Positions 22,375 to 35,192 of a stretch of 64,000 nt of DNA are shown piece after piece; position 1 is the stretch's first letter, and each line of letters opens with the position of its first letter. The stretch covers positions 62,001 to 126,000 of the forward strand of contig JALNQF010000049.1 of the NCBI GenBank assembly GCA_028456385.1, in the 5' to 3' direction. The stretch comes from Ophiosphaerella korrae (taxonomy: Eukaryota; Ascomycota; Dothideomycetes; Pleosporales; Phaeosphaeriaceae). The notes under the pieces were generated by a model. It searched no databases, was not told the origin of the DNA, and worked only from the letters and a program-made list of their open reading frames with translations. A program made the translations under genes and the position numbers.

Positions 22375-24541
22375 TTAAGACTGAGCATCTACAAACTCGT
22401 CGTCAGACTGTGTCTCGCTGTCTTTTCTCCGCGATCTGTCTCTACTGTGCGGCTCAGCGACAGGGCTGGAGTTGAGGAGCTTGCTAGGTGGTAGCTCTTG
22501 GGCGATCTTGGTTTTGGTACTATCGGGTAAATTTTCTGGCTGTGACTTTGGTTTGCCATAGGGCGTGATTGCGGGGTTTGAGGGATCGGTCCTGAAAGTG
22601 TTCTTGGCGAGTGATCGGTCTAAGCCGTCTGGAGCGGGGTCATCAAGGTCGATTAGATTGCCGACTCCTTCCTGCGGGTGTTGGGGAGCAGAGACGGTTC
22701 CAGACCTGATAGATTGTGTAGTTTGAGCGGGTTGAGTAGTCTTTACGGGCTGTTGTGAGGCTGGTTGCTCGGGAATCAAGTCCTGGGGAGGATGTTGCTG
22801 AGAAATGGATTGCGTCTTTTGAAGTTGACTATTTGTTCGTACTGGTATAGTGAACTGTCGCTCTGGCTTTCGTCCTGGAAGTATGGCGTAGATCTGTAGT
22901 ATTTGCTTGACGATTTCTTCAGGTGTTTTACCGTCACTAGTTTTTGTTAGCTTAAGCTTGCTATGCGGATCTGTATTGCGCTAACACTCTGGAGTTGATG
23001 ATCCATTCCAGATCTTCTTCGCCTTCTTCATGGCCTCCAGGACCGCTTTGGACTCTTCGGAACAATTGTGGGTGCCAATCTACACCATCGCTATTGCGCT
23101 TTGCCGCCTCTTCTCGCTGCATGTCCTCGATCTTCGCTTTTGCCTCTGTGGCTACTTCTTGATCCCGTCGCTTGACAGCCTCAGTGACGTCATGCCATAA
23201 TCTTTGTGACTCTCGCTCATCCTGCTCTTCCAAAGGTCGGGCTAGTGGTGGACTGTGTTTAGCATGCGACGCATCAAAGAGCAGCTCTTTCTTTCCAGTC
23301 TAGGTCATGTGAGTATTCTCTTCCTCAAGTGTCTAGCGGGCAGGGAACTTACGGTCAGGTCCTTGATGTACATTTCTTCGTTCCACAAGCCTGACAATTC
23401 ATATAGGTTTTTTCCGTGTGAATCTTTGATGAAGCCGCCTATCGCATTGTATGTTCCACTGAAGTATCCCCGTGTCTTGAACTCAAGATCTGCAACCAAT
23501 CCAGTCTCGGGGCAGCGTATGTATGCGTGATCGCCAAGTTCGTATTTCATGGTGCCAAACAGAATGCCTCGCGCATACATGTTCGGCTGTGTAACGAAGC
23601 TGAAGGCTAGTGAGCTGTAACGACCTCAAGACTCGGATCAAAAACAACCTACTATCGTTCACCAGTGTTCAGGAGTCGTAGAATAGCAATACCTTCCATC
23701 ATACTGGCGGCTGAATTGCCTAGAAACTTGCTTCGCGGCTTTAGGCAACCGTCGATGCGAATATGATGTTCTGGGGCCATAAAGAAATAGCTCGACTTTG
23801 GTGGATGGTGTGACGTCTGCTCGGAAACGTAATATCCCTTTGTCCCATCTGGGTAGTCCCAGTAGCCTGTGAATATCTCGCCGAGGATGGGATTGAGTGG
23901 CTTCTTTACCCCACTACTCAGTCATCAGCTGGTGCTTATGGGTCACGAGAAACGATTAGGTGATAGGCATACGGAGGTTTGATGTGCCAACCGCTCAGGT
24001 AGAATTTGGTGACGGCTACGAATCGTTGCACAGGGTCTTCGATCTTGGTAATTGGGAGCATGGTTTCGGGGTGGGCCATGAAACTGCAGAGCTGTCAGGA
24101 CTCTCTTATTTGGACGGCCTTTGTGTGTATGCAACGCACTTTGTTATGCGCTCTAGCATAGACCGTGGCTCAAGAATGAACGTTGGCAGCGTCACTCGGC
24201 TCAGGTCGGCGCCTGGCCGTAGTTGCGATATGATATGTGACAGCACTGGAGACAATTTAGCCCAGCCGCTTAACCCTCCCGGTCCTTTCTGTGCTCGTTT
24301 AGTGGATGGGGGTGGGAGACATACTGCTGCCCTGGTCGGCGTCCATGACTGTCTCGTCTTCCTTGGATACTTCGTCGCCTCCATGGCGTGTCTCGTCAAT
24401 GGAAGAGCCTCGGCTGCCTATATATGTCAAGCAAACACATCAGCACGGGGTTCGGAGTGGACGGGCGGGTTGGGGCGCAAGGAATGACGCACTTGTCAGC
24501 GAGGCTCGGCGCCGGTGGGAAACTCCAGGTAAATGGGGCAT
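22375..24541 (-). CDS. Oxysterol-binding protein-related lipid transfer protein (Osh family)
   Basis: Cytosolic sterol/phosphoinositide exchanger at membrane contact sites. Eight predicted exons (24541..24493, 24417..24325, 24245..24140, 24083..23973, 23913..23653, 23599..23353, 23299..22986, 22936..22375) give 580 residues, all phases consistent. The family signature EQTSHHPP is at residues 151-158, preceded by KKPLNPILGE and followed by YARGILFGTMKYELGD and the charged REEAAKRN block. It is the short ORP type: no PH or ankyrin domains. About 150 C-terminal residues are disordered and rich in Gln, Pro and Ser. The start exon (MPHLPGVSHRRRAS) rests on a GTGCGT donor and is the least certain part. 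Confidence 0.88.
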
Positions 24542-25075
24542 GGTAAAGGCTGAACACAGCAAGCTAGCAGAGAGTGCAAAGGCAGGCGGGGACAGCCAGG
24601 CGAGAAGGATTGCTGGTGACAAGACAGATACCGGTAGCGGCAGGCAACAGGTACCGCTATCCGGTGACGCGCTGGCAGCTTTGCGCCGAGCGATGACGAT
24701 TAGCCCAAGCCTTCACAAATTTGGTGCCCCGCGGTGGTAAAAGGCCTGAAGCCTGACCAGTGCGCATCAGACCTGGCCTCACGTTTGACTTTTGCATCTT
24801 CAAATCACAAACCTACGTGTACCCTGATACTATGTAGACATGGCACCTAGTCTTGGAGTCTTGGAAGGCGGCGGGTCGGCCTCGTTGATTCATAGCTGTG
24901 CCCCGCTTTGCTAGATTCGGCTGCGCGGCGCAACAGCAAGCCGTGCTACCAACAGCAGCAGTCAGATCAAGCACGCACGCACACACGCACTACTTCGCCT
25001 ACTTTCACTCATGTCTGACACTGCATGGTCAAGCATCGTTGCAATCATGTAGGCACCTAGGTAGGTAGCAATAGG
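24542..25075. other. Intergenic, nothing recognised
   Basis: 534 bp holding the oxysterol-binding gene promoter and the nicotinamidase 3' UTR. A short run of alternating ACGC lies near 24972-24990. Confidence 0.5.
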
Positions 25076-25811
25076 TCAAGCCAGTCCCTTGATTCTCTCG
25101 ACCTGCGCGTCGTCCTTGTCAATCACCGACACTCCAAGCTGCTCGTACTCGCTGTGCACATGTTGAAGCGAGCCTGGGTCCACTGCTCTGGTCGCGTCAC
25201 GTATCACCCACGTCTTGAAGCCTTCTTTGTGAGAGTCAATTGCCGTGCACTTGACGCAGTAGTCGGCTGCGAGCCCTACAACAAACACGTCCGTTACATG
25301 TGCATGGCGCAGTGTCGCTGCTAGGTCGCTGCGTGCGACACAGGGGTTCGTGAATGGGTCGGCAAACGCAGAGTACATTTCCACGCGCTTGTCCTGGCCC
25401 TTTTCTACGATATGATGGACTTTGCTCACATCAAGCTCGGGGAGGAGCTCTGCACCTGGTGTACCTTGCACACAATGGACAGGCCACAGCCGCGTCACCT
25501 GGCTCTCGTCGGGATTGAGCGGGTTCTTAATCGTGGCTGTCGACTCGAAGGGCTTGTTGTCAGGCGCCGGATGGTTTGAGGCGAATGAAATGTGGTCTGG
25601 AGGGTGGAAGTCCTTGGTCGCCACCTTGAGTGCGAAGGGCAGCGACAGCAACTCGTTCACAATAGGCACGATGTCACGACCGCCGGCTACTGCGAGCGCT
25701 CCATGCTGGCGGTTGTCAGTGGTCACGTGTATCGAGGCTGCAGACGACACATACAGGCGGGCAGAAGTCCTCCTGGAGGTCAACAATGACAAGCGCCGGC
25801 TGGAAGGCCAT
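25076..25811 (-). CDS. PNC1: Nicotinamidase of NAD+ salvage
   Basis: Converts nicotinamide to nicotinate and ammonia, relieving sirtuin inhibition. Two exons, 25811..25755 and 25705..25076, give 228 residues; the 49-nt intron restores VDLQEDFCPP to HGALAVAGGRD. The catalytic triad is Asp11, Lys121 (VEKGQD) and Cys169 (GLAADYC); metal ligands are Asp51, His53 (KDFHPPDH) and His96 (WPVHCVQGTPGAEL). Spacing closely follows yeast Pnc1. Its start faces the COX4 start only 209 bp away, so the two probably share a promoter. Confidence 0.95.
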
Positions 25812-26020
25812 CTCAAAGCTGTGTTTCTTCCCTGTACACTGAACGACGTCCTGGCTGCTGGCAAAGTACTATGTAGTTGACTAACTAGTTGGGAATGGAG
25901 GGGCTGACTCAGCGCCAAGGCGTAACTTCAGTTGGATCATCCGAGCCGAGCATCAACTCACCACCAAGCTTGACCGACCCCATCCCTCCCACTCTCCACT
26001 CCACCCCAATTGCCCTCGCC
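25812..26020. promoter_or_regulatory. Short bidirectional promoter, nicotinamidase / COX4
   Basis: 209 bp separate the two divergent ATG codons. No TATA box is obvious; the COX4-proximal part is C/T-rich, as in many fungal housekeeping promoters. Confidence 0.5.
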
Positions 26021-26826
26021 ATGTTTGTACAACGCTCTGCCATCGCCGCGGCCAGGCGAGCCGCCCCCCGAGTCCTCGCCCGACGCACCTTCACCACCAC
26101 CTTCGTCCGCCGTGGGTTGCTCCTCGGGCTATCGTATGATGCACCATTGACACGCTTGCAGGCGACGTAAAGGACGATGCGGCTGCGAGCAAGGCCAGCA
26201 CGCCCAGCGTCCTCAAGGGCTACAAAACGCTCGACCGTATGTCCCGCGCCCATGCCCAAAATCACACTCTGCCGAGCCACTCCCAGTTGCCTCCTCGCTA
26301 AAGGATTTCCACGCTAACTGGCATTGCCCATAGAAATCAAGACGAACGAGGATCTTCTGCCCCCTGGTGCGAAGCCTGGTACCATTCCTACCGACGAGGA
26401 GCAGGCCACTGGTCTTGAGCGTCTCGAAATTCTCGGAAAGATGCAGGGTATCGATGTCTTCGACATGAGGCCATTGGATGCCAGCCGCCTAGGTGTGTTG
26501 CAGCAAAATGCGTGGGGTGACTAGGGCGTAATGACTGATGAGCAACAGGCACTCCAGATGACCCAATTGTCGTCAACTCTGCCGGTAACGAGCAGTACGT
26601 TGGCTGCACCGGCTACCCAGTCGACTCCCACAATGTCCTCTGGATCACCCTCACCCGCGAAGAGCCCCAGGCCCGCTGCATGGAGTGTGGATCTACCTAC
26701 AAGATGCACTACGTTGGCCCAGCAGAGGACCCACACGCTCATGATGACCACCACCATCACGAGAACCCATACCCCAAGCCAAAGGACATGGCTGATTTCC
26801 TCAAGCCTGAGTACCTTCACATATAG
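26021..26826 (+). CDS. COX4: Cytochrome c oxidase subunit 4 (mammalian Vb)
   Basis: Nuclear-encoded, matrix-facing zinc-binding subunit of complex IV. Four exons, 26021..26111, 26162..26236, 26334..26492 and 26549..26826, give 200 residues. The first exon is an Arg-rich mitochondrial presequence (MFVQRSAIAAARRAAPRVLA). Diagnostic blocks are QGIDVFDMRPLDASRLGT and DDPIVVNSAGNEQYVGCTGY; zinc ligands are the Cys of VGCTGY and the CxxC of ARCMECGS. The tail is His-rich (HDDHHHHENPYP). Intron phases all agree. Confidence 0.96.
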
Positions 26827-26922
26827 ACTTGACAGGCTTTTCAGAATTGGTAGCGTATCTGAGGGGCAATAGCCCATGTAGCATAGTGAGATTAGAGGTT
26901 TTGTTCCGCCAACATGCTGTGC

Positions 26923-27616
26923 CTATGACCCTTTCAGAGCAATCATGCCTAGAATAACACACTCCATGTCTCTCCTTTCGTCTTCTTTGGCTGCATCGCC
27001 ATTGACAACAGCCCCTTTCTTTGCTTTGCTACTCACGCGGCTAAGCTTGTACATCTTCTTTACCTTGTCTAGATGACACCAGCCGCCCAACTCATGCCCT
27101 AGCTCGCCGATCTCTACGCTTGTGCCCTGGACAACATGGCCCAGGTGCGCACTTACGCTGTCGGCGGTAACGGCGGGGTCGGTGACCCAGGCGGTACCCT
27201 CAGGCGCAGGTTTCAATGGGAGCTTGACGGCAATGAGGGTGGTGGTCGAGTCTCCCAGGCCGAACTTGGTGTAGGACTCGCCAATGCTGTTATTTGGGGA
27301 GAGACGGAAGACAAGCTCGGAATGGGGGGTGCGCGTTTTCTGGCGCGAGGTTTGCAGGGCGTGGAGGGCGAGGAAGGCTGAGGCGAGGAGGTGGGCAGGG
27401 GAGAGGATCTGGGAGCGGGGGGATTCAGGAAGAGCCTAGCGCGAGGGAAGACAAGATAGCTACCATTTGGGCATCGAGAAAGGCATAGTCGAAGAGAGGG
27501 TTGGCCTGCAGCAGCTGGCTGCGCAGGAAGGCAGCGTTCTGGACATGGGTGAAAAGGGCAATGTGGACGGGGCAGGCGTGGTAGTGTGGGACGGCAAAGG
27601 AGCGGATGGTGGCCAT
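26923..27616 (-). CDS. CGI121: KEOPS/EKC complex subunit Cgi121
   Basis: Small subunit of the complex that makes the tRNA t6A modification and affects telomere maintenance. Two exons, 27616..27464 and 27408..26923, give 212 residues. Recognised by HIALFTHVQNAAFLRSQLL, FDYAFLDAQMILSPAHLLAS, the block HSELVFRLSPNNSIGESYTK and FGLGDSTTTLIAVKL near the middle. Its 3' end is 96 bp from the convergent COX4 stop. A 60-residue charged C-terminal region is longer than in yeast. Confidence 0.92.
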
Positions 27617-28062
27617 GGCTCTGCGGTGTGTGGTGGTGCGTGGTGGTGCGTGGTGGTGATGATGATGGCCACAGGTCGGCGAATTGGCGTTAGCCGTGTC
27701 GATCCAGCGCTCAGGCGCAGCAGCTGTCAGGAACAGCATGACAGCGGCCTGGATCTGGGGCCTGCAAACGCGCCAATGAAGCAAGGCGTGCGGTCGAGGG
27801 CGGGCTCAAAGGCCCGTTCGCTGCCCATCGACTCGGCCAGCAACTCAACTGCACCGCTCTGCACCGCACTCGCTGCACGCAGACTGTATTGCGCTGTGCC
27901 ACTGCGAGACTCGGCGCCCTGCCTGCGCGCGCTCCTGGCTGGAGGCCATGAATGTCAGGGTTTGCAGCCAGCGTTTCCTGTTAGGTGTGCAGTAATCAAG
28001 CCACCACCAACCACCCCCGACCGTGCCAGCGGCTGTTTGCATTCGGAACATACCGTCGCAGC
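27617..28062. promoter_or_regulatory. Divergent promoter, CGI121 / Zn2Cys6 regulator
   Basis: 446 bp between outward-facing ATG codons. A GTGGTG-type repeat on the plus strand (about 27628-27660) lies just upstream of CGI121. Confidence 0.5.
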
Positions 28063-30801
28063 ATGCCTCCCAAGCGCGCCTCCGAGGACGACGGCCAGCT
28101 CGCCCACAAGATCCAGCGCATCGAGCACGGCATTCCCTCGAGTCCCACCCACCAGCGCCTGAACAACAATGACTTTTCCACCTCGGTCAAGCGCAAGCTG
28201 GCCGACTCCAAGCGCACCGGCCAGGCGTGCGACCGTTGCAAGGTACCGCCAATGTCTTTTCTTCTTTTCTCCATCAACACGTCTAACCCACCCCCCAGGT
28301 CCGCAAGATCCGCTGCGACGGCCGCCCCGAGGGCTGCACTCCCTGCGAGCAAAACAGAACGCCATGCCAGACCACCGACCGCATCACTGGACGCGCCACC
28401 GTGCGAGGCCACGCCGAGGCCATGGAGTCTGAGAATGCCTATCTACGCAGACAGATAGCCGACCTGCAGGACCAGCTCAAGGAAAATGCCATTGAGCCCC
28501 GCCCTCTCCCGCCCTACAACGCCAGCCAGTCGTCCGCCCTCGCCTGGACAGACACCCAGCGCACCAGCGCATCGCCGTTGCCCGTCTACCCCCTCGATAA
28601 GCCCGACTTCCGCCTGCTGCCACGCTTTAGACATGGCTCCACGGGCGACAACTACTTGGGCGTCGGCATGGCCGACACTGCACTTAGTCATATCAGAGGA
28701 ACCTCGCTGTCCATCTTTGGCACCGAAATCAACATCACAGACTACATGGTCGGCGAGGCCGACTACGAGTCGTCGGTTGTCTCCTACTCATCGCTCATCA
28801 GCGTCTCCTTGGGGGGTGAGCATGTCGACCCCCCGAGTCTGCCCCCTTACAAATCGCTGAATGACTATGCCACCTGGTATCTGCGCTCGCTGAATCCCTA
28901 CACCATGCTTGTCCACAAACCTGCCCTGATGGACTTGGTCTGGAAGTTCGGAAACGATCCTAACTTTGCGCCCAGACCTCCCGAGATTGTAATCGTTCAC
29001 ATGATGCTTGCAACCATCCAATATCAGATCGCAGCCCGGAACAGTGGGTCACATGCCCTCTTGGAAGAGTCGCATCAGCACTATCGATACGCCCTCAGCT
29101 TCTACAAGCAACTCATACATGGACACCACAAGCTAGAAAATATCCAAGCCTTGACCATGATCTGCCATCACTTGCGCAATTTCCCAAAACCTGGCGCAGC
29201 CTGGATGATGACCTCCATCACCTACCTCTTTGCCCTAGAGCTCGGCCTGCACCGCTCTGTGAAAAACTGGGTCGACGGGGGCGCAAAGCTGACCAAGCTC
29301 GATATCGAGATGAGGAAGCGCGTTTTCTGGACACTAAATGCTCTTCAAGTGAACCTCAACGGCAGGTTGGGCAGACCAATGCCAATCAGCAATGAGGATA
29401 TCGATGTTGAGTTCCCTGAGCCAATGAGTGATTGCCTACCGGAAGAGGAGGCGAGTCTTGACTCCTTCCACCAGTGTTCATTCCAAGTCGGTATACAAAT
29501 CGCAAAGTACACCGTGCTCGAGGTAGACCTGTACAAGTTGATTTACTCCGTGCGCTCCCCAGCAGCTGCGTATGTCGAGAGAATGAAGCGTCTTGAAGTA
29601 GCCATTCAGCAGTGGAAAGAACAACTGCCTTTTGAGTTGCGGGATCCCTTCCACGCATCACAAGACGATCAAATCTTCACACTGTATCTCGAATACTGGT
29701 ACCAAGAGTACCGACTAGTCCTCCATCACCCAGCAGTGTGTCGCTCACAAGACTCGGCCATTCAGGAATCCAACCTGGACAAGTGCCTTGACGCCTCGCA
29801 GAAAATGTTGCAGAATTGCGAAACGTTGATGTCCAAGAAAAGTTTGGACATTCCCTGGATTAACACTGTGGTATATATGGCGGCCATGTTCACAACCCTT
29901 TTCATATCGTCGGTGCGCAAGGATCAACTTTCGCCTGTCGACATGACCAAGCTTAAAGGCGATATGGCGATGTGGATTACCGTCTTGGGTGAATGTGATC
30001 ATTTCTTGAGTAAGTTAAATTCCCTTAACCACACAATTTGTGGCCACTGACTGACTTCTTTTAGACGCTGGGGATAAGTTGAAGAATGCGATTTCAAGCA
30101 TTGTTAGTCAATCATTGAGTAAGATCAACGATGGCATCGTCAAACGGACCGCTACCGAATCACTAGCACGAGTAGCATTACAAGCGCCTCCGCATCCTAC
30201 AGGTAGCACCACTGCTTATGATGCTGGTGGTTATAGAGATACATATTCAACATCCGCTAGCGGGCCTACTGATCCAGCGCTAACCTCGCAATCGACCAAT
30301 TATACTCCAATGCCGGGAGGTGCACCACAACCTTATAACTTAGGGGTCCCCATTCCAATTTCTCGGCAAACAAACAATGCTTTTGATCATCAGCAAAGCT
30401 ACAACACGGATGATTCAGGCATGGCATCTAACCATGTCGCAGTACTAGCAGCAGCGTCTATAAACACATCGCAACCTAGTGACAGTTACACATACACAAA
30501 TACCCATGCACAAAGCGCCAGCGGCCAAACTCCGTACTCAGCAAACGGCTACGCATCACAAGATTGGCGCCAATGGACAAGAACGCACATGCAGCCGCAA
30601 CCGCTTGGCCAGCCAGGCGAATACCTAAATACAGCAACAACACTAATGGCCCTGGGCGGTCGGGATGGCGGGTCCCAAGACCCAGGAAACACTGTCCATG
30701 GGAATTTGGACAGTCCTGGAGTCCAGGGACATGCAGGTCATGTGCATTGGCCTGATCTGGCTTACCCTGCCCCTGCGAATGGACATGCTCACATGGGCTA
30801 G
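28063..30801 (+). CDS. Zn2Cys6 transcription factor, RfeD/Rgt1-like
   Basis: Three exons, 28063..28242, 28299..30009 and 30065..30801, give 875 residues. The first intron splits the zinc cluster, as is common. Cluster cysteines are 56, 59, 66, 73, 76 and 83 (GQACDRCK joined to VRKIRCDGRPEGCTPCEQNR). An ITGRAT motif and a leucine-repeat coiled coil (residues about 98-118) follow, then a fungal-specific transcription factor domain (HPALNPYTML-like NPYTMLVHKPALMDL, MTSITYLFALELGLHRS, RKRVFWTLNALQVNLNGRLG). The last 240 residues are disordered, Gln/Ser/Tyr-rich and end in GHAHMG. The layout fits regulators annotated as RfeD or Rgt1-like in other fungi, some tied to sugar transporter control; that link is from memory. 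Confidence 0.92.
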
Positions 30802-31936
30802 TACTAAACATGATTTTTTTTTTTCACTTCTATATATACAAATCTGGGACCCTTTTCAAAACTCTTTTTGGCGTTCTAAGTAATATGATTGTCAGCATGA
30901 TTGATCTTGATCTTCAATCTCGACGTCGTGTCAATGAAGTTCTTGTACCAGGATATTTCGAGGGTAAATCTAGAATCTGAGGCGTGGCGAATACCCATCT
31001 GCAGTTCGTGACATGGTGGCTTTAATATATGGATATGAGTGCGGCTCGTGCAAGCCTGGGGAACGTGTAATGGAGAATTGTATGATACTATACTTAGGAA
31101 CGGAAAGTAATAGGATGGAAGAGGCATGACAATAGCAATTTTGTAGCGATAGGTAGCGATTTCAAAAATCATGGCGATCAAGTTTTGAAGGAGAAGATGA
31201 ATCCCTCCGTGATGCGCAATAGCCACCAAGGACATTTAGACAGGCTGGATAGGCGTTTATCGACAAATCAACGTGACTATTCCATGGCCTAACAGCTCGT
31301 CAACCTCGTGGGTAACCCCATCCCTAGCCTCGACTCACACGATTCCCATCCATCTATCACAAACTCCAGACCGTACTCTTAATTGCCCACCACTATCCAC
31401 TTCATCATGGCCACATGTCCAAAGGTCGATCACGCACTCGATCCCGGTGTTTTAAATTGCGTTCCCGGCCTTGGTCGGCTCACATGACCAGGACACAAAT
31501 TAAGGGCCTTGCGAGGTGCATGCTAGGCTGCATGAGGAAGGCTCGGCAACCACCTTCCCATTCGCGAATTTGCCTGTCAAGCTTTCGTAACTTGGGATTA
31601 GGAGAAGCTTGTCACCTCCTCGTTATGAGCGGTGCTGTCGATAAGCCGTCTGTGCACTAAAGGCCATATAAGGAAGGTGAATATGGGCAATACGGGATGG
31701 AGATGTGCATCGTTGCGCACACCACCCTATCATTCGGCCTTGTGTATGAGGCCGAGGCGCACAGATGAGGACTCAGCTGTTTGCCAGGTATATATGCTGG
31801 TATTCGCCAATGTGTTTTGACGGTGTGAACAATCGTTCGTCTGTCTGTTCCTTTCTGTGGTGTGGTTTGGCTGGATAATTTTCTTCCTGGGCGAGAATTG
31901 GTTCGGCGATCGTGTTATCGACATCCATATTCTAAG
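30802..31936. other. Intergenic with promoter of the S28 peptidase
   Basis: 1.1 kb. A TATATATG element at 31788-31795 lies about 140 bp before the peptidase ATG. No other gene or repeat seen. Confidence 0.5.
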
Positions 31937-33786
31937 ATGAAGTCTTCGATAAGAGTGGCGGCGCTCGCGCTCGCCTTCGTTCAAGGTTCGTTGGCCACGA
32001 CCAACGCCTTCTCCCGGTCATTCGGCCTTCTCGCGGATATGGGCCTCAGTCCAGACGGAACACCAATGACGGACCTTTCTTCTGGAAACGAATTTAGCAT
32101 CAGCAGCGAGATTACGACCGCAGCGGATAGTGTGTCACTTTCAGCGGAACTTGAGACTATTTCAGAAGAATATGTTCAGCTACCCATCGACAACTTCCAT
32201 GATTCGAAGAACAAGCCAGCGTCCTGGCAGGGCACGTTCAACAACCGCTACTGGGTGTCACAGCGCGCCTACAAGCCTGGTGGCCCTGTCTTCATTTATG
32301 ATGTAGGCGAAGCCGATGCGAAACCTGGAGCACTCTTTCGACTCCAGAATGAGACGAGTTTCTTCAGGCAATTGGTCGAGAAATACAATGGCATAGGCAT
32401 TGTGTGGGAACACCGATTCTACGGAAACTCTTCGCCAACCCCAATCGACATCAACACACCAGCCGAAGACTTTGAGTTTTTAACTACCGAGCAGTCGCTA
32501 GCTGATGTTGATCGTTTTGCGAGACAATTCAGCAGGAAGAATATCAATCAGACCTTGACTCCGGACAAAACTCCATGGATTTTTGTCGGCGGGTCATACC
32601 CAGCTATGCGCGCCGCATTCATGCGAAATCAGTATCCCGATACAATTTATGCCAGCTGGGCAAGCAGTGCACCCGTCCAAGCCAGTGTCGACCAATCTTT
32701 CTATTTTGAACCTGTTTGGCGCGGTATGAATGCCTATGGCTTTGGTAATTGCTCCCGTGACATCCAGGCTGCGGTACGCTACATGGATCGCATTATGGAT
32801 AGCAATCAAACCGCCGCTGCAGCTCTAAAAATTCAATTCCTGGGGCGGGGCGCCGAGAAAAATAGCCATGCTACTTTTGCTGATGCTTTGACCACCATTT
32901 TCTCAGCATGGCAATCGTACGGTGTTGAAGGTGGTGCCCAAGGTCTGCGGAGGTTTTGTGATTGGATCGAGACGGATGCGGATGGTATGATGCCCAAGGT
33001 AGCAGGAGGAGAAGGCAATGCGAAGAATAAGGGTGCAAAATGGGTTGTCGATCGATGGGCGACCTTCCCCTTCTTTGCCGGCAATGTTAATAAGTATCTT
33101 GAGACAGAATGTTCGGGTAAGGCAAACATCACTGGAAACTGCGATTTAAATCGCAGATTTACGGACCCAGCCATGATCAGCTGGACATGGCAGTACTGCA
33201 CTCAATGGGGTAAATATCTCCCACACCTGAACCCAGGCTTACCACAGCTACACATCAGAAACTAATCGCCTTTACAGGATACTTCCAGTCCGCCAATCTC
33301 GGCCCTCAACAACTCATCTCAAAATACAACTCCCTCGACCACCAGAAAGAAATCTGCCATCGCCAATTTCCTGACGCCCCGAGCTCCCTGCTCCCCGAGT
33401 GGCCTGATGTCCAGCGTACAAACCGCGTCTTCGGCGGCTGGTCAATCCGTCCGTCCAACACGTACTGGTCCAACGGTGAATTCGACCCCTGGCGCACGCT
33501 CTCGCCCGCTAGCGCGGAGCCCTTTGCGCCTCGTGTGCGCCCAACAACAAATACCCCTCGCTGCGGCAAATCAACCGCGCCCTGGGAGCTATTTGGCTAC
33601 GTGATTCCCAATGCACAGCATTGCTATGATTTCAGGACCACAGGTATCACCGCACCTGGTGGTGTTGTGAGCAGAAATTATTTCCACGGCGCGTTGACTG
33701 GGTGGTTGGAGTGTTGGAGGCCCAAGGGGAAGCCGGGAAAGCCGGTGGGGTACCCAACGTATGGGGGCAGGCCGTGGAAGGCGTAG
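31937..33786 (+). CDS. Secreted serine peptidase, family S28
   Basis: Prolyl-type serine carboxypeptidase or dipeptidyl peptidase acting outside the cell or in vacuoles. Two exons, 31937..33209 and 33278..33786, give 593 residues. A signal peptide (VAALALAFVQGSLA) opens the protein. Key features are QLPIDNFHDS, GGPVFIYDVGEADA, WEHRFYGNS and the nucleophile Ser220 in VGGSYPA. The Asp lies in NGEFDPW and the His in NAQHCYD. The first ATG at 31937 is chosen because upstream codons in frame encode nothing like a signal peptide. Length and motif order are normal for fungal S28. Confidence 0.93.
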
Positions 33787-35192
33787 ATGATAGGTAGAAC
33801 ATATGTATATGTAATACTGTAATATATGATTGTGCATCTGTATGCTGAGGATGTATGGGAATGATGCCTGGTCTCGCGATTATGAGGAAGAACTCGCACA
33901 GCACAAGATTGAAGGACAGTCACACGCTCAGAAACACCCACTACTATTATTAACGCATTGAGAAGAAGCCATAAAAATGTGCACATGTACATCAACCCCA
34001 ACACAAGACAATCATATATGCCTTGCTTCGTACATCGGATTCGTATGAGTCGACCTCGAGACCGATTTAGCATATCCATAGGTCCTTCAACTCATGTAAA
34101 AGCCCAACAACCATACATAGTAGCATCTCCCTTCGGCCTTGAATTCATAATTATTCCGAGAAATGTATCTTCCATGATATAGTCGAGAACCTCCCGCTTA
34201 GCTATCGTGCTCACATGAATATACGCCAGGTACTCTTAACCGCAGTTCTTTTATAGCATTTCGCACCTCTCGAATAACCTTCTCAAAAAATCAACCTGCT
34301 ATCCCCTTCCGTGTACCGATGTCATATCTGTTATCACCTTAAAAAAAAAAAAAAAAGGCATTTCCACGTAGGCTGCTTATATGAGCTCAAAACCCCAAGT
34401 ACCTTCACCTCATACACTGCTTTTGGTCACATGGCCGCAAGTATTCGCATAGCTAGGCTAACTTGTGAAGGGAAACCTGATAGTGGAGCGTCCACATAAA
34501 AAAAGAAAACTAACCAGGAGCTGTCCATAGTGTCGTGAGCAAGTAAAATTTTGGATGGAAAATTTGGACATGAACAGTATTGGAGTTTGTATGCCATTTC
34601 GCTTTTGTTGAGGAAGCCCCACAAGATTGCCTGTATAGGGGTAGCTTCTTATAGTCATGCTCGCAAATAATTATCATGGCTATTTGCCTGTGTGAAATTC
34701 ATAGTCGTTGGGATGGATCTGCCATTCCCGGCACTTGGCTATAAATCATGCATCATCAGCGCCAGTATCTAGTACGATGCCTCATTTTAAGTGATTCAAA
34801 TATTCAAATATTCACCATGTAATCTGATCACCTACCTGCCTATAGCGGGATTTCACCCAAAAATGAGTGAAGCGGTCGTATTGAGCACCAATAATAGTGC
34901 CCAACAGACTTTAGCGCCATGGCGGTACCGTGAAAAGGCTTCGAGGGTAATGTACTAGTGGGGCCGATACTATATATATATATATATATGGGCCTCGGTT
35001 TCTTCCTCATTTTCCAGCACTCGTTTCCAGCTTGAAAGATCTATTCTCAAATTTGACCACCCCTAAGACCTCAATATATAGTTAAACAAAAATCTAGTCC
35101 TCAATGGAACTGATCAGGTACGTCTACCAGCTTCCAAATTCATGACCCTTGCCTGACCAGCGACACGGATTGGAAGTGGGGCATAGAGTGCG
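33787..35192. other. Intergenic with simple repeats
   Basis: 1.4 kb. It contains a run of 16 A (34341-34356) and a TA microsatellite (34971-34989), but no supported gene. An ATG at 35104 may mark the start of the relic that follows. Confidence 0.5.
34971..34989. repeat. TA dinucleotide microsatellite
   Basis: Uninterrupted TA for 19 bases. Confidence 0.9.

Noticed and set aside
27467..28162. 231-codon plus-strand open frame crossing CGI121 exon 1 and the promoter
   Set aside because: Covers the opposite strand of CGI121 and the upstream region of the Zn2Cys6 gene with no homology; the true start there is 28063.
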